From Azoarcus sp031546845 (GTDB lineage: Bacteria; Pseudomonadota; Gammaproteobacteria; Burkholderiales; Rhodocyclaceae): DNA of 64,000 bases. Below, one piece after another: positions 1 to 12,461 of the stretch. Each line of letters begins with the position of its first letter. Position 1 is the first letter of the stretch. The stretch is taken from the NCBI GenBank assembly GCA_031546845.1, contig JAVBJT010000001.1, positions 1 through 64,000 of the forward strand. The letters run 5' to 3'. The translations under genes were made by a program, and so were the position numbers. The notes below the pieces were generated by a model. The model was given only the letters and a program-made list of their open reading frames with translations, made no database searches and was not told where the DNA came from.

Positions 1-339
1 AACTGGAAGAAGAACCTCGACGACGCCACCATCGCCAAGTTCCAGCGCGAACTGGGCGCCATGGGCTACAAGTACCAGTTCATCACTTTGGCCGGCATCC
101 ACTCCATGTGGTACAACATGTTCGACTTGGCGCAGGACTACGCCAAGCGCGGCATGACGGCCTATGTGGAAAAGGTACAGGAACCGGAATTCGCCGCGCG
201 CGACCGCGGCTACAGCTTCGTTTCGCACCAGCAGGAAGTGGGCACGGGCTACTTCGACGACGTCACCACGGTGATTCAGGGCGGCACCTCCAGCGTCACC
301 GCGCTCACCGGCTCCACCGAAGAAGAGCAGTTCCACTAA
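1..339 (+). CDS. aceA: Isocitrate lyase, C-terminal fragment (cut by window edge)
   Basis: The reading frame is open from base 1 and ends at TAA, giving about 112 residues. The text around GYKYQFITLAGIHSMWYN and the tail with QEVGTGYFDDV match the conserved C-terminal region of class I isocitrate lyases. The family cleaves isocitrate to glyoxylate and succinate, the first step of the glyoxylate shunt, and is cytosolic. The catalytic KKCGH loop lies upstream of the window, so activity cannot be judged here. A strong terminator follows 42 bases after the stop. The start codon is outside the window. Confidence 0.95.
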   Translation, partial: NWKKNLDDATIAKFQRELGAMGYKYQFITLAGIHSMWYNMFDLAQDYAKRGMTAYVEKVQEPEFAARDRGYSFVSHQQEVGTGYFDDVTTVIQGGTSSVTALTGSTEEEQFH

Positions 340-381
340 GCGGCACGGCCGCCCTGGCGGCACACGCCAGGGCGTAACAAC

Positions 382-413
382 AAAAAAGCCTTCCCATCGA
401 GGAAGGCTTTTTT
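382..413. terminator. Bidirectional intrinsic terminator after aceA
   Basis: A perfect 13-base dyad (AAAAAAGCCTTCC against GGAAGGCTTTTTT) with a 6-base loop has a T run on both strands. It can therefore end aceA from the left and the leftward regulator gene from the right. Confidence 0.9.
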
Positions 414-451
414 ACGCTGGCGTGGCAACCCTCGTTGCCCGCATCCGACAT

Positions 452-862
452 TCAGTCCAGCTTTTCGACCTTGCGCAACGCGCGCACCAGTTGATGAACC
501 GCTTCGCGGTGCGCACGGGAAAGCGCGGCGATTTCACGCGCAAGCTGAAAGTCGATTTCGAGCGCGCCCCCTTCCTCCAGCCCGGGCTCCTGCGCCATCA
601 CCACCATTGGCGCGCCTTCCCCGAAACGAAGCCATTCCGTGCTCACGCCAAACCAACGGGCCAGCACGCGCAGACGCGCCTGGGTTGGAATCGCTTCGCC
701 CAGCAGCCACTTTCGCGCAGCGTGAATTGTTACGGGGACGCCGGGATAGCGTCGATTGAATTCCCGCGCCAGTTCTGTCGGCCCGATTTCGACATGGCCT
801 ACACGAGCCAGAACCTGGCGCAGCCGGCGGCTGAAAGCCTCTCGCTCAAGACTTGATTGCAT
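452..862 (-). CDS. XRE/phage-repressor-like DNA-binding protein
   Basis: 136 residues. Residues ~5-80 look like a helix-turn-helix domain: LAREFNRRYPGVPVTIHAAR followed by KWLLGEAIPTQARLRVLARWFGVS. This is the arrangement in small XRE-like regulators, where a helix reads DNA and a second motif with W..G...P packs against it. The C-terminal ~50 residues are helical and charged and may mediate dimerisation. No enzymatic domain is visible. It is transcribed away from the cyclase gene at 1118, with a 255-base gap that could hold both promoters, so it may regulate itself or the neighbour (inference). The ATG at 862 has no clear Shine-Dalgarno. Confidence 0.75.
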   Translation of the reverse strand: MQSSLEREAFSRRLRQVLARVGHVEIGPTELAREFNRRYPGVPVTIHAARKWLLGEAIPTQARLRVLARWFGVSTEWLRFGEGAPMVVMAQEPGLEEGGALEIDFQLAREIAALSRAHREAVHQLVRALRKVEKLD

Positions 863-1117
863 TACCGGAAATTATCAGCCCGGCCATCGTCAATCAGTGG
901 CGCCAATCATATTGACCAACTGTCGCTGGATCGCCCACAATCTCACCGGCTATTATTGACTGAACATCGAGGAAGTTCACCAGGAATCCGCTGGAGAAAC
1001 CAAGAGGCATGTGTGTCGCGCACCATCAACCCGATTCACCGTGGCCACCCAAAAAACCGCAGCACACACAGCGGTCCACCACTTCGCCATACGACCACGG
1101 CATTACTCCCTGAAACC

Positions 1118-2896
1118 ATGCGCCACAACCGCTCCCAAACAAGCCCGACAGAAGCCAGCATGGGTTCCGATGCCTTGCTCGCCGACATGCTGGAACATGC
1201 CGCCGATGCTGTAGTGATGATAGACAAAGAAAACCGTGTCGCATTCTTCAATGCCGCCGCCGAGCGCATGTGGGGCTGGCGGCGGGACGAAGTGCTCAAG
1301 CGCGACATCGCCATGCTCATTCCCCGCGCGCCACACGGCGAAATCGATTTCACCGCCGGGCGTAGCGGCGAATTCCTCATTTCGAGGAAAGACGGCACGA
1401 CCGCGTTGGGTATCTTGTTCCTTGCCCGCATCGGCAGCACTTCCCGCACAACCGGTCCGGCGCGCGCCGACAACACACCCTCCGCTCAACCGAACCTCGA
1501 TATACCGCGCCTGCATGCCCTCGGTCTCGACCACCTCCCGCAAGCCGTGTTCATCGCCGACGCGGACGGCCACATCGTCTACGCCAACGCCAGCTTCACA
1601 CATCTTTTCGGTTACAGCGCCGACGAAATTCACGGCCACAGCCCCGGCGATCTGCTCGCCGGCCCGCACACCGACACCCAGGCGCTCGAAATCATTCGCG
1701 CCGGTCTCTCCACGCCCTGGGGGCTACACGCCGATGTGCTGCTCTACGACAAACACGGCGAGTCGCATTGGATGGACATCGTCGTCAGTCCGCTGGTCGA
1801 CCACGCCGGCCAACGGGAATACGTCGTCAGCACACTGATCGACGTCACGCTGAACAGAATGCCCAAAGCACTTCAGCGCCTGACGTTCGAGGCCCTCGCG
1901 CACGACACGCCCCTGGCGGGTGTCATGGATGTTCTCTGCCGCCAAACCGAGCGCATCGCACCCGATTTGGCTGTCGCCATCTTCGCGGCTACCGACGATT
2001 CGCGCGATCTGCGCTGCCTCGCCGCACCCTCGCTGGCCGGTCTGTCCCTGCCCACGATCGCCCTGCCCACGGAAGAAACCGATTCGCTCGACTTCACCCA
2101 TGCGCCGTTGCGCCGAGCCACCCCCCATTCAGCCGCCCTACGCCCGTCCGACGGCTGGGCGCCTTACATGCAGGCGCTTTCCCATGCCGGCTACAGCGCT
2201 TGCTGGACCGCCAGCATCCGCGGCAACGATCACCGCCCACTCGGTCTGCTTGCCTTCCATTGCCACAACGATCAACAACCCACGCCACTGCACCGGCAAC
2301 TGGCGGAAACATGCCTGTCCCTCTGCGCCACCGCGTTCGAACGTGAAAACGCCAAGGCGCATATCCATCGCCTTGCCTTCTACGACCCGCTCACCGGCCT
2401 ACCCAACCGCCGCCTGTTCGCCATACAGGTCGAACGCGCGCTGGCCCACGCCGCCCGCAATGCCACGGCCCTGTCCATGCTGTTCATCGATCTGGACCGC
2501 TTCAAACAAGTCAACGACACATTCGGCCACCCGGCAGGCGATGCGCTGCTGCGCGAAATCGCCCGCCGCCTGAGTGTCGAAGCGCGCGCCGAGGATATCT
2601 CCGGCCGCTTGAGCGGCGACGAATTCGCCCTGTTGCTGCCGCAAGCAAATGCACAGCAAGCCGAAACGGCCGCCGAGCGCCTGCTCCATGCGCTGTGCCG
2701 CCCATTCGTCTTCGAAGGCGCCACGCTCGCCCCGTCGGCCAGCATCGGCATCAGCCTTTTCCCGGACGACGGCCACGACCTCGATACGCTGCTGCACTGC
2801 GCCGATCTGGCCATGTACCGCGCCAAACGCAACGGGCGCCAGCGCGTTTTCCGTTTCCAGGCCGATATGACGCACGCCACCCGGCACGACGATTGA
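1118..2896 (+). CDS. Diguanylate cyclase with two PAS domains and a GAF-like region
   Basis: 592 residues from the ATG at 1118; the ATG at 1160 is an equally good start because neither has a strong ribosome site. Order: PAS (~18-100), a linker, a second PAS (~125-245, with FIADADGHIVYANASF), a GAF-like segment (~250-410), then GGDEF (~420-585). The active-site motif is SGDEF at ~499-503, a variant of GGDEF that is active in several characterised cyclases. RAED five residues before it fits the RxxD inhibitory site. No membrane segment is seen, so this is probably a cytosolic sensor making c-di-GMP from GTP. It converges on the REC-EAL phosphodiesterase at 2981. Confidence 0.88.
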   Translation: MRHNRSQTSPTEASMGSDALLADMLEHAADAVVMIDKENRVAFFNAAAERMWGWRRDEVLKRDIAMLIPRAPHGEIDFTAGRSGEFLISRKDGTTALGILFLARIGSTSRTTGPARADNTPSAQPNLDIPRLHALGLDHLPQAVFIADADGHIVYANASFTHLFGYSADEIHGHSPGDLLAGPHTDTQALEIIRAGLSTPWGLHADVLLYDKHGESHWMDIVVSPLVDHAGQREYVVSTLIDVTLNRMPKALQRLTFEALAHDTPLAGVMDVLCRQTERIAPDLAVAIFAATDDSRDLRCLAAPSLAGLSLPTIALPTEETDSLDFTHAPLRRATPHSAALRPSDGWAPYMQALSHAGYSACWTASIRGNDHRPLGLLAFHCHNDQQPTPLHRQLAETCLSLCATAFERENAKAHIHRLAFYDPLTGLPNRRLFAIQVERALAHAARNATALSMLFIDLDRFKQVNDTFGHPAGDALLREIARRLSVEARAEDISGRLSGDEFALLLPQANAQQAETAAERLLHALCRPFVFEGATLAPSASIGISLFPDDGHDLDTLLHCADLAMYRAKRNGRQRVFRFQADMTHATRHDD

Positions 2897-2919
2897 TACG
2901 GCTTCGCCCTCGGCCGTAT
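2896..2919. terminator. Hairpin between convergent genes, possible terminator
   Basis: ATACGGC and GCCGTAT form a 7-base stem with a 10-base loop directly after the cyclase stop codon. There is no U tract on either side, so termination is only suggested by its position between convergent genes. Confidence 0.35.
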
Positions 2920-2980
2920 GACTTCGTTAGGTCGCCTTGTTATCCGGCCTTGCGTGGTTTTTCGACGCCAATAGGCGTAT

Positions 2981-4228
2981 TCACGACATGAAGCTTGCGG
3001 AACGCGCTCCTAGGCCTGGTTGGCGCAGGGGGAGCGCCGGCCGGTATGTCTCCCAGGCGTCGATCCAACCGGGCAGTGTTTCCGCGGGGAGGGGTCTAGA
3101 GATGAAATAGCCCTGTATCACATCGCATCCGGCCTCGCACACGAAATCCCAATCGTCCCGGTTCTCGACACCTTCGGCAACGGTCTTCATCCCTAGCTGC
3201 CATGCCATGCGCGCGCTGGCCATAACGATGGCCCGCAGCGAATCGTCGCGGTGGGCGCCATGCACGAATCCCTGATCGATCTTGAGTTCGTCGAAAGGGA
3301 TATTGCGCAGTTGCGCCAGCGACGAATAGCCCGTGCCGAAATCGTCGATCGACAAACCGATGCGTTTCAGGCGCAGGCGGGTGAGGATATCCAGCGGCGC
3401 CAGCAAATCCTTCATCAGCCGGGATTCCGTGACTTCCAAGGTCAGGCGGGCGGGTTCCACCCCCGCCTGCTCGGCGGTTCGCACGACAAAATCGGGAAAA
3501 TCCAGCCTGACCAGATCGTCCATCGAGATGTTGACCGCGACATTCAGGTGCAGCCCTGCGTCCATCCATTGCCGTGCCTGATGCAGCGCGCGGGTCAGCA
3601 CGGCTTGCGTCAAGTTGTCGATCAGGCCGTACTCCTCCACGGCGGCGACAAAACCGGCGGGGGAAATGAGCCCGTCCTGGGGGTGCTGCCAGCGCACCAG
3701 GGCTTCCACGCCGACCACGGCGCCGGAATCGGCACTGACCTTCGGCTGGTAGTAATTGATCATCTCACCGCTGGCGATGGCCCGCTGCAACTCGTCCGGA
3801 CCATAACTTTTCTGTTCCGCTCTACGTTCCGGGCGTAGGCTCCTTGTGTCGCCGGCGGGGTACGCATTCACGATCTGCCGCAACTGCTCGGGTTGCACCG
3901 GTTTTTGCAGCGCGCCCAATATATTGAGACGGTGGGCCTGTGCCAATTTTTCGGCCGTTCGCAAAATGCGCTGATCCTCGCCGCTCACCAGCACCAAGCC
4001 ACCAGCGTAATCGATGCGCGCCAGATGCCGGACGAATTCGATACCGTCCATCTGCGCCATTTGCAGATCGCAGAACACCATGTCGATGGCGGTCGCATCG
4101 TGCTCCAGCAAGGCAAGAGCGCCCTGGGCATCCTCGTGTGGAATGGTGTCGGCAAAACCCAGCCTCGCCAACTGGTGCGCGAGCATCTTCAGAACATAGG
4201 GTTCATCGTCGATCAGCAGTATTTTCAT
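2981..4228 (-). CDS. Response regulator with EAL c-di-GMP phosphodiesterase domain
   Basis: 415 residues starting at MKILLIDDEPY; AAGG lies ~8 bases upstream. REC domain at ~1-125 with acidic pocket DDE near the N-terminus and phospho-acceptor D54 (FCDLQM). EAL domain at ~150-400: EAL at 175, VNIS, TES, DDFGTGYSS, LKIDQGFV, AEGVEN and QGYFISRP are all present. The metal- and substrate-binding residues known from active EAL enzymes are therefore intact, and it should hydrolyse c-di-GMP to pGpG. The hybrid kinase at 4314 lies 85 bases upstream on the same strand. Its Hpt domain is the obvious candidate phosphodonor for D54 (inference). Confidence 0.92.
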   Translation of the reverse strand: MKILLIDDEPYVLKMLAHQLARLGFADTIPHEDAQGALALLEHDATAIDMVFCDLQMAQMDGIEFVRHLARIDYAGGLVLVSGEDQRILRTAEKLAQAHRLNILGALQKPVQPEQLRQIVNAYPAGDTRSLRPERRAEQKSYGPDELQRAIASGEMINYYQPKVSADSGAVVGVEALVRWQHPQDGLISPAGFVAAVEEYGLIDNLTQAVLTRALHQARQWMDAGLHLNVAVNISMDDLVRLDFPDFVVRTAEQAGVEPARLTLEVTESRLMKDLLAPLDILTRLRLKRIGLSIDDFGTGYSSLAQLRNIPFDELKIDQGFVHGAHRDDSLRAIVMASARMAWQLGMKTVAEGVENRDDWDFVCEAGCDVIQGYFISRPLPAETLPGWIDAWETYRPALPLRQPGLGARSASFMS

Positions 4229-4313
4229 AAAAGACCTTGTCGGATAGCTCGTTCGGTTTTCCGCTTTATAGCCGTTACCCTTCAAACTCCTTGCCAACGT
4301 GGAACCGCCCTGT

Positions 4314-7300
4314 TCAGAACGTTGGCGTCAGGAAATCCACGATATAGGCATCCACCATGACCAGCGCGCTCTCGAATCGTGGCATGTCCCGCGCGGTGCT
4401 TTGCCGATCCCCCGCCTTACCCGCATTCTCCAAACCGGCGCACAGATCGCCCAACGCCAGCGCGCCCACCGAACGCGACGAGGATTTGAGTTTATGGGCG
4501 ATGGCGCCCATCTGCCGCAGATCGTCCCCCGCATGGCTCACGCGCAGCTCCGCCGACAAGCGCCGGGCCGATAACAGAAAATCGGAAAGGAATTCCCGCA
4601 CGACCTCCGTATCGTCGCCGACCATGCCTTTCAGCACCTCAATATCGACCACGGCCGGCAACGTGCCCTGTCTGGTTTTCGGCGCCACCTCCAGCGCGGG
4701 CATTTCGCACGCGCCAGGCAGCCATTTTTCCAGCGCGGCCCTGAGTTGCTCCAATTGCACCGGCTTGGTCAGGTAGGCATCGACGCCCGCGGCATGCGCG
4801 CGGCTCGCTTCCTTGCGCAAGGCATTCGCGGTGATGAGCAGTATCGGCAGGCGCTCGTGCTCGCCTTCTTCGCGCCGGATTGTCTCGGTCAGCGTATAGC
4901 CGTCCATTTCCGGCATGTGCAAATCGGTCATCATCAGGCCGTAATTTCCCGCACGCCACATCTGCAGCGCCTCGACGCCGTTGATGGCGATTTCCGCCGC
5001 GTACCCCAACAGTTTGAGTTGTTGCAGAAAGACTTTCTGATTGATCTCATCGTCCTCGACGACCAGGATCAACTGGCCCACGGCGCGCGCCTCGGCGATA
5101 GCGGGGGCATTCGTTGTGCCGGTTTGCGGACGTTTCGCGGTATGGGTCTGAAACAGATCGAGCGAGACGCGTCCCGCAGTGGCCGCCACCGCACTCAGCA
5201 AAACCTGGCGCCGCAGGGCGCTGCCGTTCAGCGCGATAAGCTCGCCCGTATTGACGCGCGGAGGCCGGCCATGATGGATCAGCAGATGGTGCACTCCCGG
5301 CGCGGCGGGAAAAGGCGCGCGCACGCCTGGCCAAGGAGTGGGCGGTTCGGGTTCCGCACCATGGATGACGACGACGGGCGCATCGAGCGAAGCCGTGGCG
5401 CGCGCGCCCGCTTCCAGATCGGCCACCGGATAGACATGCGCCCCCCCGTGCGACAGATAGGCGCGGATATCGTCGCTGTTGAGCGCTAGCCCGCTCGTTA
5501 CGATAACGCAGTTCAATCCGGCAACATCGGGCAGAACGCGCGGCGGCTGCTCGACGGCCAACGCGAAAGGAAGGGTGACGGTAAAGACGGAACCGCTGCC
5601 GGGCGTGCTGGTCACGGCGATTTCACCCCGCATCAGGCCGATCAGCCGTCGGCAGATGGCCAAGCCCAGCCCCGTGCCACCAAAACGCCGGGTGGTCGAA
5701 ATCTCGGCCTGGGTAAAGGGCGTGAATAGCGTTTTCAGCACCTCGGGGGCAATGCCGATACCGTTGTCGGCAACGCGGAAAGACAGTTCCAGCGGTGCGC
5801 GGCGGATGATTTCCACCCGCACCGAGACATGCCCTCGTCGCCCCGGCTGCAAGCCGGAGAACTTGATCGCATTACCCACCAGGTTGTACAGCACCTGGCG
5901 CAGGCGGATATCGTCCGAGAGCACGCGCTCTGGGATGTCCGGCGAGACGAACAGGGCGATATCCACGTTTTTCTCGGTGGCGACCGAAACCAGGGAATTG
6001 CACAAGCCCTCGACGAGATCGGCGATGGAAACCGGCATTTCGTCGATCTGCAGCCGCCCGGCCTCGATTTTGGAGAAATCGAGAATATCGTCGATGAGGC
6101 CCAACAGCGTGGACGCCGACTGCCGGACGGTATTGACCAGCCCGGTCTGATGCTCGGACAGCGGGCTATGCGCCAGCACATCGACCATGCCGATGACGCC
6201 GTTCATCGGCGTCCGGATTTCGTGGCTCATCGTCGCCAGAAAAGCCGATTTGGCGCGACTCGCCTGCTCGGCATCGGCCTGCGCCTGGGTCAGATCGGCG
6301 ATGAACTGCCTACGCTCGCTGATATCGCGCAACGCGCCGACGAACAGTGTCTCGTCACGCACCGTGTATTTGGTGATCGACAGTTCGATCGGAATCAGTC
6401 GGCCATCCTTGTGCCGCCCCTCCAACTCGGAGCGGCTGCCGACAATGCGCGCCTCACCGGTCCGCACATGGCGCGCCAGATAGCCGTCGTGACGGCTGCG
6501 GTGCGGCTCGGGCATGAGCATCGACACATTGCGGCCGACCACCTCCTCGGCGCGATAGCCCAACACGCTTTCCAGCGCTGGGTTGGTACTGCGCACGATA
6601 CCCCGGGTATCGATGGTGATGATGCACTCGAGCAGATTATCCATGACCGCATGGATCTCCTCCTCCTTCTGGTGCAGGGCGGAAAGCGTTGCCGTCAATT
6701 CCGCCGCGTGCGTTTCCAGTTGCGAGCCGAGGTGTTGCAGCGCCCTGTTTTTCTTCAGCTCCCGCGCGTGCGCTTCGACCAGTCTGGTATAGAACACACT
6801 GTTTTCGAGCAGCAACACCAGCAGCACGAAGCCGCTCGCGAACAGCCCGTAAATTCTTCCCGCATAAAAACCGAGATCGAAACGGCCGCCGTTGAACAGC
6901 GCGGACAAGGCGATATCGAAGATCCAAGCGCACATCACGATCATCAGCCATAAATCGAGCACCGAGCGCGAGCGCCGTTTCCAGAGTACAAACAGAGCGA
7001 GAAAACTCACGCCCCAGACGCCCAACACGACAGCGAACATACTGGACGTATAGCGATGATCCACCATGATTTCGGGAAGAAGCGCCTGCCCCGCCGTCAC
7101 GAGCAGCACGCATGCACCCACGAGCGCCAACACCGCGACAACGCCCTTCAGAACCGCCCCTCGAGCCGGGCCGGGGAGCGGTGCATCCCGATGTGGCGGA
7201 TGTTTGAAAAGCGCATACCCGATAACAAACAGCGGAAAGCAGCCATGCCAGAGTATGTATATCCAAGCAGCACTCTGCGGACCCGCATTCAGCAGACCCC

Positions 7301-7694
7301 CTGGCGAGAACAGGCCGGGAAAGGTCAGCGCATGAACAACGGTGATGGCGGCGGCAAACAGATAGCCGTTGGCAAGCACGAGCAGCGCCCGCGAGCGCAA
7401 GGTGCGGAACTGACCGAGCAGCAGCACCGCGGTAATCAGATTGTTGATGGCCAATGCCGATTCATAGATCGGAATGAAAGCCCACACCTGCGCCAGCGGC
7501 GCTTTCGCAAAGGGCGCGATGAATAAAAAAACGGCGGCGGAAAGCAGTGCTACGACCCAAGCCAGGCGGTACTCCTTAGGCCCGGCGGGCAGTTCCATCA
7601 AAAACTGCGGGAGCGCCTCCGAGCGCCCACTTTTCGCGTCATTTTTTTCGAGTAGACGAAGCGCTTGCACTGACACTCCCCGTGACGATGGCAT
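4314..7694 (-). CDS. Hybrid sensor histidine kinase (MASE4-like membrane sensor, PAS, HisKA, HATPase, REC, Hpt)
   Basis: 1126 residues. A 7-8 segment hydrophobic N-terminal region (~40-300) resembles MASE4-type membrane sensors. A helical linker, a PAS domain (~345-460), HisKA with H491 in MSHEIRTPMNG and HATPase with DNGIGI and GGTGLGL follow. A degenerate stretch (~720-860), a receiver domain with phospho-acceptor D924 (TDLHMP) and a C-terminal Hpt domain with H1067 (IAHKLKSSS) complete it. This is a BarA-like His-Asp-His phosphorelay in one inner-membrane protein. It sits directly upstream of the REC-EAL gene on the same strand. The start is uncertain: no clear ribosome site precedes the ATG at 7694, and an ATG about 30 codons inside is possible. 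Confidence 0.92.
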   Translation of the reverse strand: MPSSRGVSVQALRLLEKNDAKSGRSEALPQFLMELPAGPKEYRLAWVVALLSAAVFLFIAPFAKAPLAQVWAFIPIYESALAINNLITAVLLLGQFRTLRSRALLVLANGYLFAAAITVVHALTFPGLFSPGGLLNAGPQSAAWIYILWHGCFPLFVIGYALFKHPPHRDAPLPGPARGAVLKGVVAVLALVGACVLLVTAGQALLPEIMVDHRYTSSMFAVVLGVWGVSFLALFVLWKRRSRSVLDLWLMIVMCAWIFDIALSALFNGGRFDLGFYAGRIYGLFASGFVLLVLLLENSVFYTRLVEAHARELKKNRALQHLGSQLETHAAELTATLSALHQKEEEIHAVMDNLLECIITIDTRGIVRSTNPALESVLGYRAEEVVGRNVSMLMPEPHRSRHDGYLARHVRTGEARIVGSRSELEGRHKDGRLIPIELSITKYTVRDETLFVGALRDISERRQFIADLTQAQADAEQASRAKSAFLATMSHEIRTPMNGVIGMVDVLAHSPLSEHQTGLVNTVRQSASTLLGLIDDILDFSKIEAGRLQIDEMPVSIADLVEGLCNSLVSVATEKNVDIALFVSPDIPERVLSDDIRLRQVLYNLVGNAIKFSGLQPGRRGHVSVRVEIIRRAPLELSFRVADNGIGIAPEVLKTLFTPFTQAEISTTRRFGGTGLGLAICRRLIGLMRGEIAVTSTPGSGSVFTVTLPFALAVEQPPRVLPDVAGLNCVIVTSGLALNSDDIRAYLSHGGAHVYPVADLEAGARATASLDAPVVVIHGAEPEPPTPWPGVRAPFPAAPGVHHLLIHHGRPPRVNTGELIALNGSALRRQVLLSAVAATAGRVSLDLFQTHTAKRPQTGTTNAPAIAEARAVGQLILVVEDDEINQKVFLQQLKLLGYAAEIAINGVEALQMWRAGNYGLMMTDLHMPEMDGYTLTETIRREEGEHERLPILLITANALRKEASRAHAAGVDAYLTKPVQLEQLRAALEKWLPGACEMPALEVAPKTRQGTLPAVVDIEVLKGMVGDDTEVVREFLSDFLLSARRLSAELRVSHAGDDLRQMGAIAHKLKSSSRSVGALALGDLCAGLENAGKAGDRQSTARDMPRFESALVMVDAYIVDFLTPTF

Positions 7695-8070
7695 TCTTGA
7701 TTATTGGCGTCGATTCTCGTTTTTCTCCCGTGCAGGACCATCCACGGGTATGCAACCGCGCTATCCGGCCCGCCGTGATAATTTTTGTTCATCGCGCCAA
7801 GAAGCGGGCCGATTTTTGCGGGTCGTTTCTTTTTGGCATGGGTGGATACCGCTGAACGACACGTATCCGCCATGTTTACCTATGCTGCTATTCTGCCAGC
7901 CACGCAAGTCCTACTGTGCCAAATTGTAGGCATTTTCGCCAGCCGGCAGGAAGGCGCGCCGAATAATTCGGCGGAATGTGAACACGCGCCTGACCAACTT
8001 TACGAGCCGCCGCACCGGGAGCGGATCGTCCCCCGCCCACCGTCCCCGCGCGGCCTGGGCCGCCACCGCG
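7695..8070. other. Intergenic stretch upstream of hybrid kinase
   Basis: About 375 bases between the cyclase stop (8071) and the kinase start. Reading frames here are short and lack recognisable domains. It is the likely site of the kinase promoter, but no convincing -35/-10 pair was picked out. Confidence 0.5.
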
Positions 8071-9588
8071 TCAGGCTTCGGCCTGCTCAATCCGGTTGCG
8101 GCCCGCCGCCTTGGCCGCGTAGAGCGCGCGGTCGGCACGCCCGACCAGCGCGGAGAACACCTCCGCACCGTTGAATTCGGCCACGCCGAAGCTGCCGGTC
8201 AGATGCCCCGCGTCATCGAATGGCTCATCCGCCAGCAGGCAGCGGAGTTTTTCAGCCAGGATCGTGGCGTCGGCCAAGGTTGTCGATGGCGCCAGCAGCA
8301 GGAACTCCTCCCCTCCCCAGCGGGCGAAAATGTCCGACCCCCGCATATGCACCGCCAGCCGCGCGCCCATTTCACGCAACACCGCGTCGCCAACGGCATG
8401 GCCAAAGCGGTCGTTAACCGTCTTGAACCAGTCCACGTCGAACAGAATCACGCTCAATGGCTGCGCATAGCGGCGGGAACGAGCGATCTCGGTCGCGGCC
8501 GCCTCTTCCAGTCTGCGGCGATTAGGCAGGCCGGTCAGGCTGTCGGTCGATGCCACCGCCGCCAGTTCGTGATTCGCCCGCTGAAGATGGTCGTTGACCT
8601 CCTCCAGCGCCGTGCGCGCCTGCTTCAGCTCGTCCTCCATTCGCTTGCGCGCGGAAATATCGTTCACGACGGAAATCAGCGCCGGCTGCCCATCGAAGTC
8701 GCCCATCACCGACGAGAGCAGCGCCCAATACACACTGCCGTCGGCACGCCGGGCCCGCACCTCGAAATCGCGCACCTCCCCATGCTGCTCCAGGACTTGC
8801 CACAACCGCTCGCGGTCGGCGATGTCGTAATAGAAATCCCGCACACTACGGCCCAGTATGTCTTCCACCGCGCAGGCCGCGATCTCGGCCACCTTGCGAT
8901 TAACGAACAGGATTTCGCCCGTCGCACAACTGGATGCAATGATGGCGATCGGCGCCAAATCGAGTAGATGGCGGACGAGCGCATTGTGGCCGCACAGATG
9001 CCGCCCGACGCCCCCGCGCTCGCAAGCCTCGGTAACATCGCGGATCATGCACATGAAACCGCCATCAGGCTGCGGGATATGCTTGCTGTGATAACGACGG
9101 CCCGCATGTTCGAAAGCCGGCTGCAAGGACTTCCCGCCGAAGGCGAGCGCCTCTCCGGCCGCCGCCCCCTCGCCCGCCCAGCGCCGCAACACCTCATCGA
9201 CCGGCGGCCGGCTGTCCAGATATACAGGGGGAAGTGCAGTCAATGCGGCATAACGGTCGTTGAAGGCCGATAGGCGAAAATCCGCGCCGACCCACATCAC
9301 TGCTTCCACCGTATTGTCGAGCGTCGCGCGCAAGGCCGTTTCCGCCTGACGGCGACGGACGATCTCCGTCATCAGCCGCCGGCTCAAACGCCAGCACAGC
9401 ACCGCCACGCCGGCAAGAACGGCCAACAGCAGCAGAAAGCCGCCGCCGGCAAGCTCGACGGGAATCCCTGCGGCCTCATCCCCGAGCGGCCCGATTCCGT
9501 CGCCAACAGCCTCCTGCGCCCGGACAGCCGTCATCCACAGCAGGGGCAAACTCCGGTACAGCATCGTGGGAACGGCGGCACGCATCAA
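8071..9588 (-). CDS. Membrane diguanylate cyclase with two PAS domains
   Basis: 505 residues. A signal-like start is followed by a membrane segment at ~45-68 (GGFLLLLAVLAGVAVLCW), a first PAS (~85-185), a second PAS (~205-325), a short coiled coil (ELKQARTALEEVNDHLQRAN) and GGDEF (~345-500). The active site GGEEF is canonical at ~425-429, and RGSD five residues before it fits the RxxD product-inhibition site. It should make c-di-GMP at the inner membrane. It is on the same strand as the kinase and REC-EAL genes downstream, separated by 376 bases, and starts 83 bases past the alaS stop. Confidence 0.9.
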   Translation of the reverse strand: MMRAAVPTMLYRSLPLLWMTAVRAQEAVGDGIGPLGDEAAGIPVELAGGGFLLLLAVLAGVAVLCWRLSRRLMTEIVRRRQAETALRATLDNTVEAVMWVGADFRLSAFNDRYAALTALPPVYLDSRPPVDEVLRRWAGEGAAAGEALAFGGKSLQPAFEHAGRRYHSKHIPQPDGGFMCMIRDVTEACERGGVGRHLCGHNALVRHLLDLAPIAIIASSCATGEILFVNRKVAEIAACAVEDILGRSVRDFYYDIADRERLWQVLEQHGEVRDFEVRARRADGSVYWALLSSVMGDFDGQPALISVVNDISARKRMEDELKQARTALEEVNDHLQRANHELAAVASTDSLTGLPNRRRLEEAAATEIARSRRYAQPLSVILFDVDWFKTVNDRFGHAVGDAVLREMGARLAVHMRGSDIFARWGGEEFLLLAPSTTLADATILAEKLRCLLADEPFDDAGHLTGSFGVAEFNGAEVFSALVGRADRALYAAKAAGRNRIEQAEA

Positions 9589-9671
9589 TATGTTGTTGGA
9601 CTAGCGGGTATTCTAAAAACCCTGGGAAAGCGGTGCAGCAACCACATGCACCAGGCAAATCGGGGCTTCGT

Positions 9672-12293
<2,622 letters not shown>

Positions 12294-12461
12294 ATGAATG
12301 TTTGGCAATCGGGATAAAAAAACCCGGCATTACGGGCGATTTAACCAGTTTAGCATGAGCCCGGACGACGGCTGAAAGGCGCAAACCGCCTCATCGCCTA
12401 TAATCGCCCCCATTACAAACAAGCCGGGCAAAACACACCGGGCGCACACACCGAGGCCGCG

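Noticed and set aside
5829..6953. 374-residue + strand frame
   Set aside because: Antisense to the hybrid kinase; no family match and no ribosome site.
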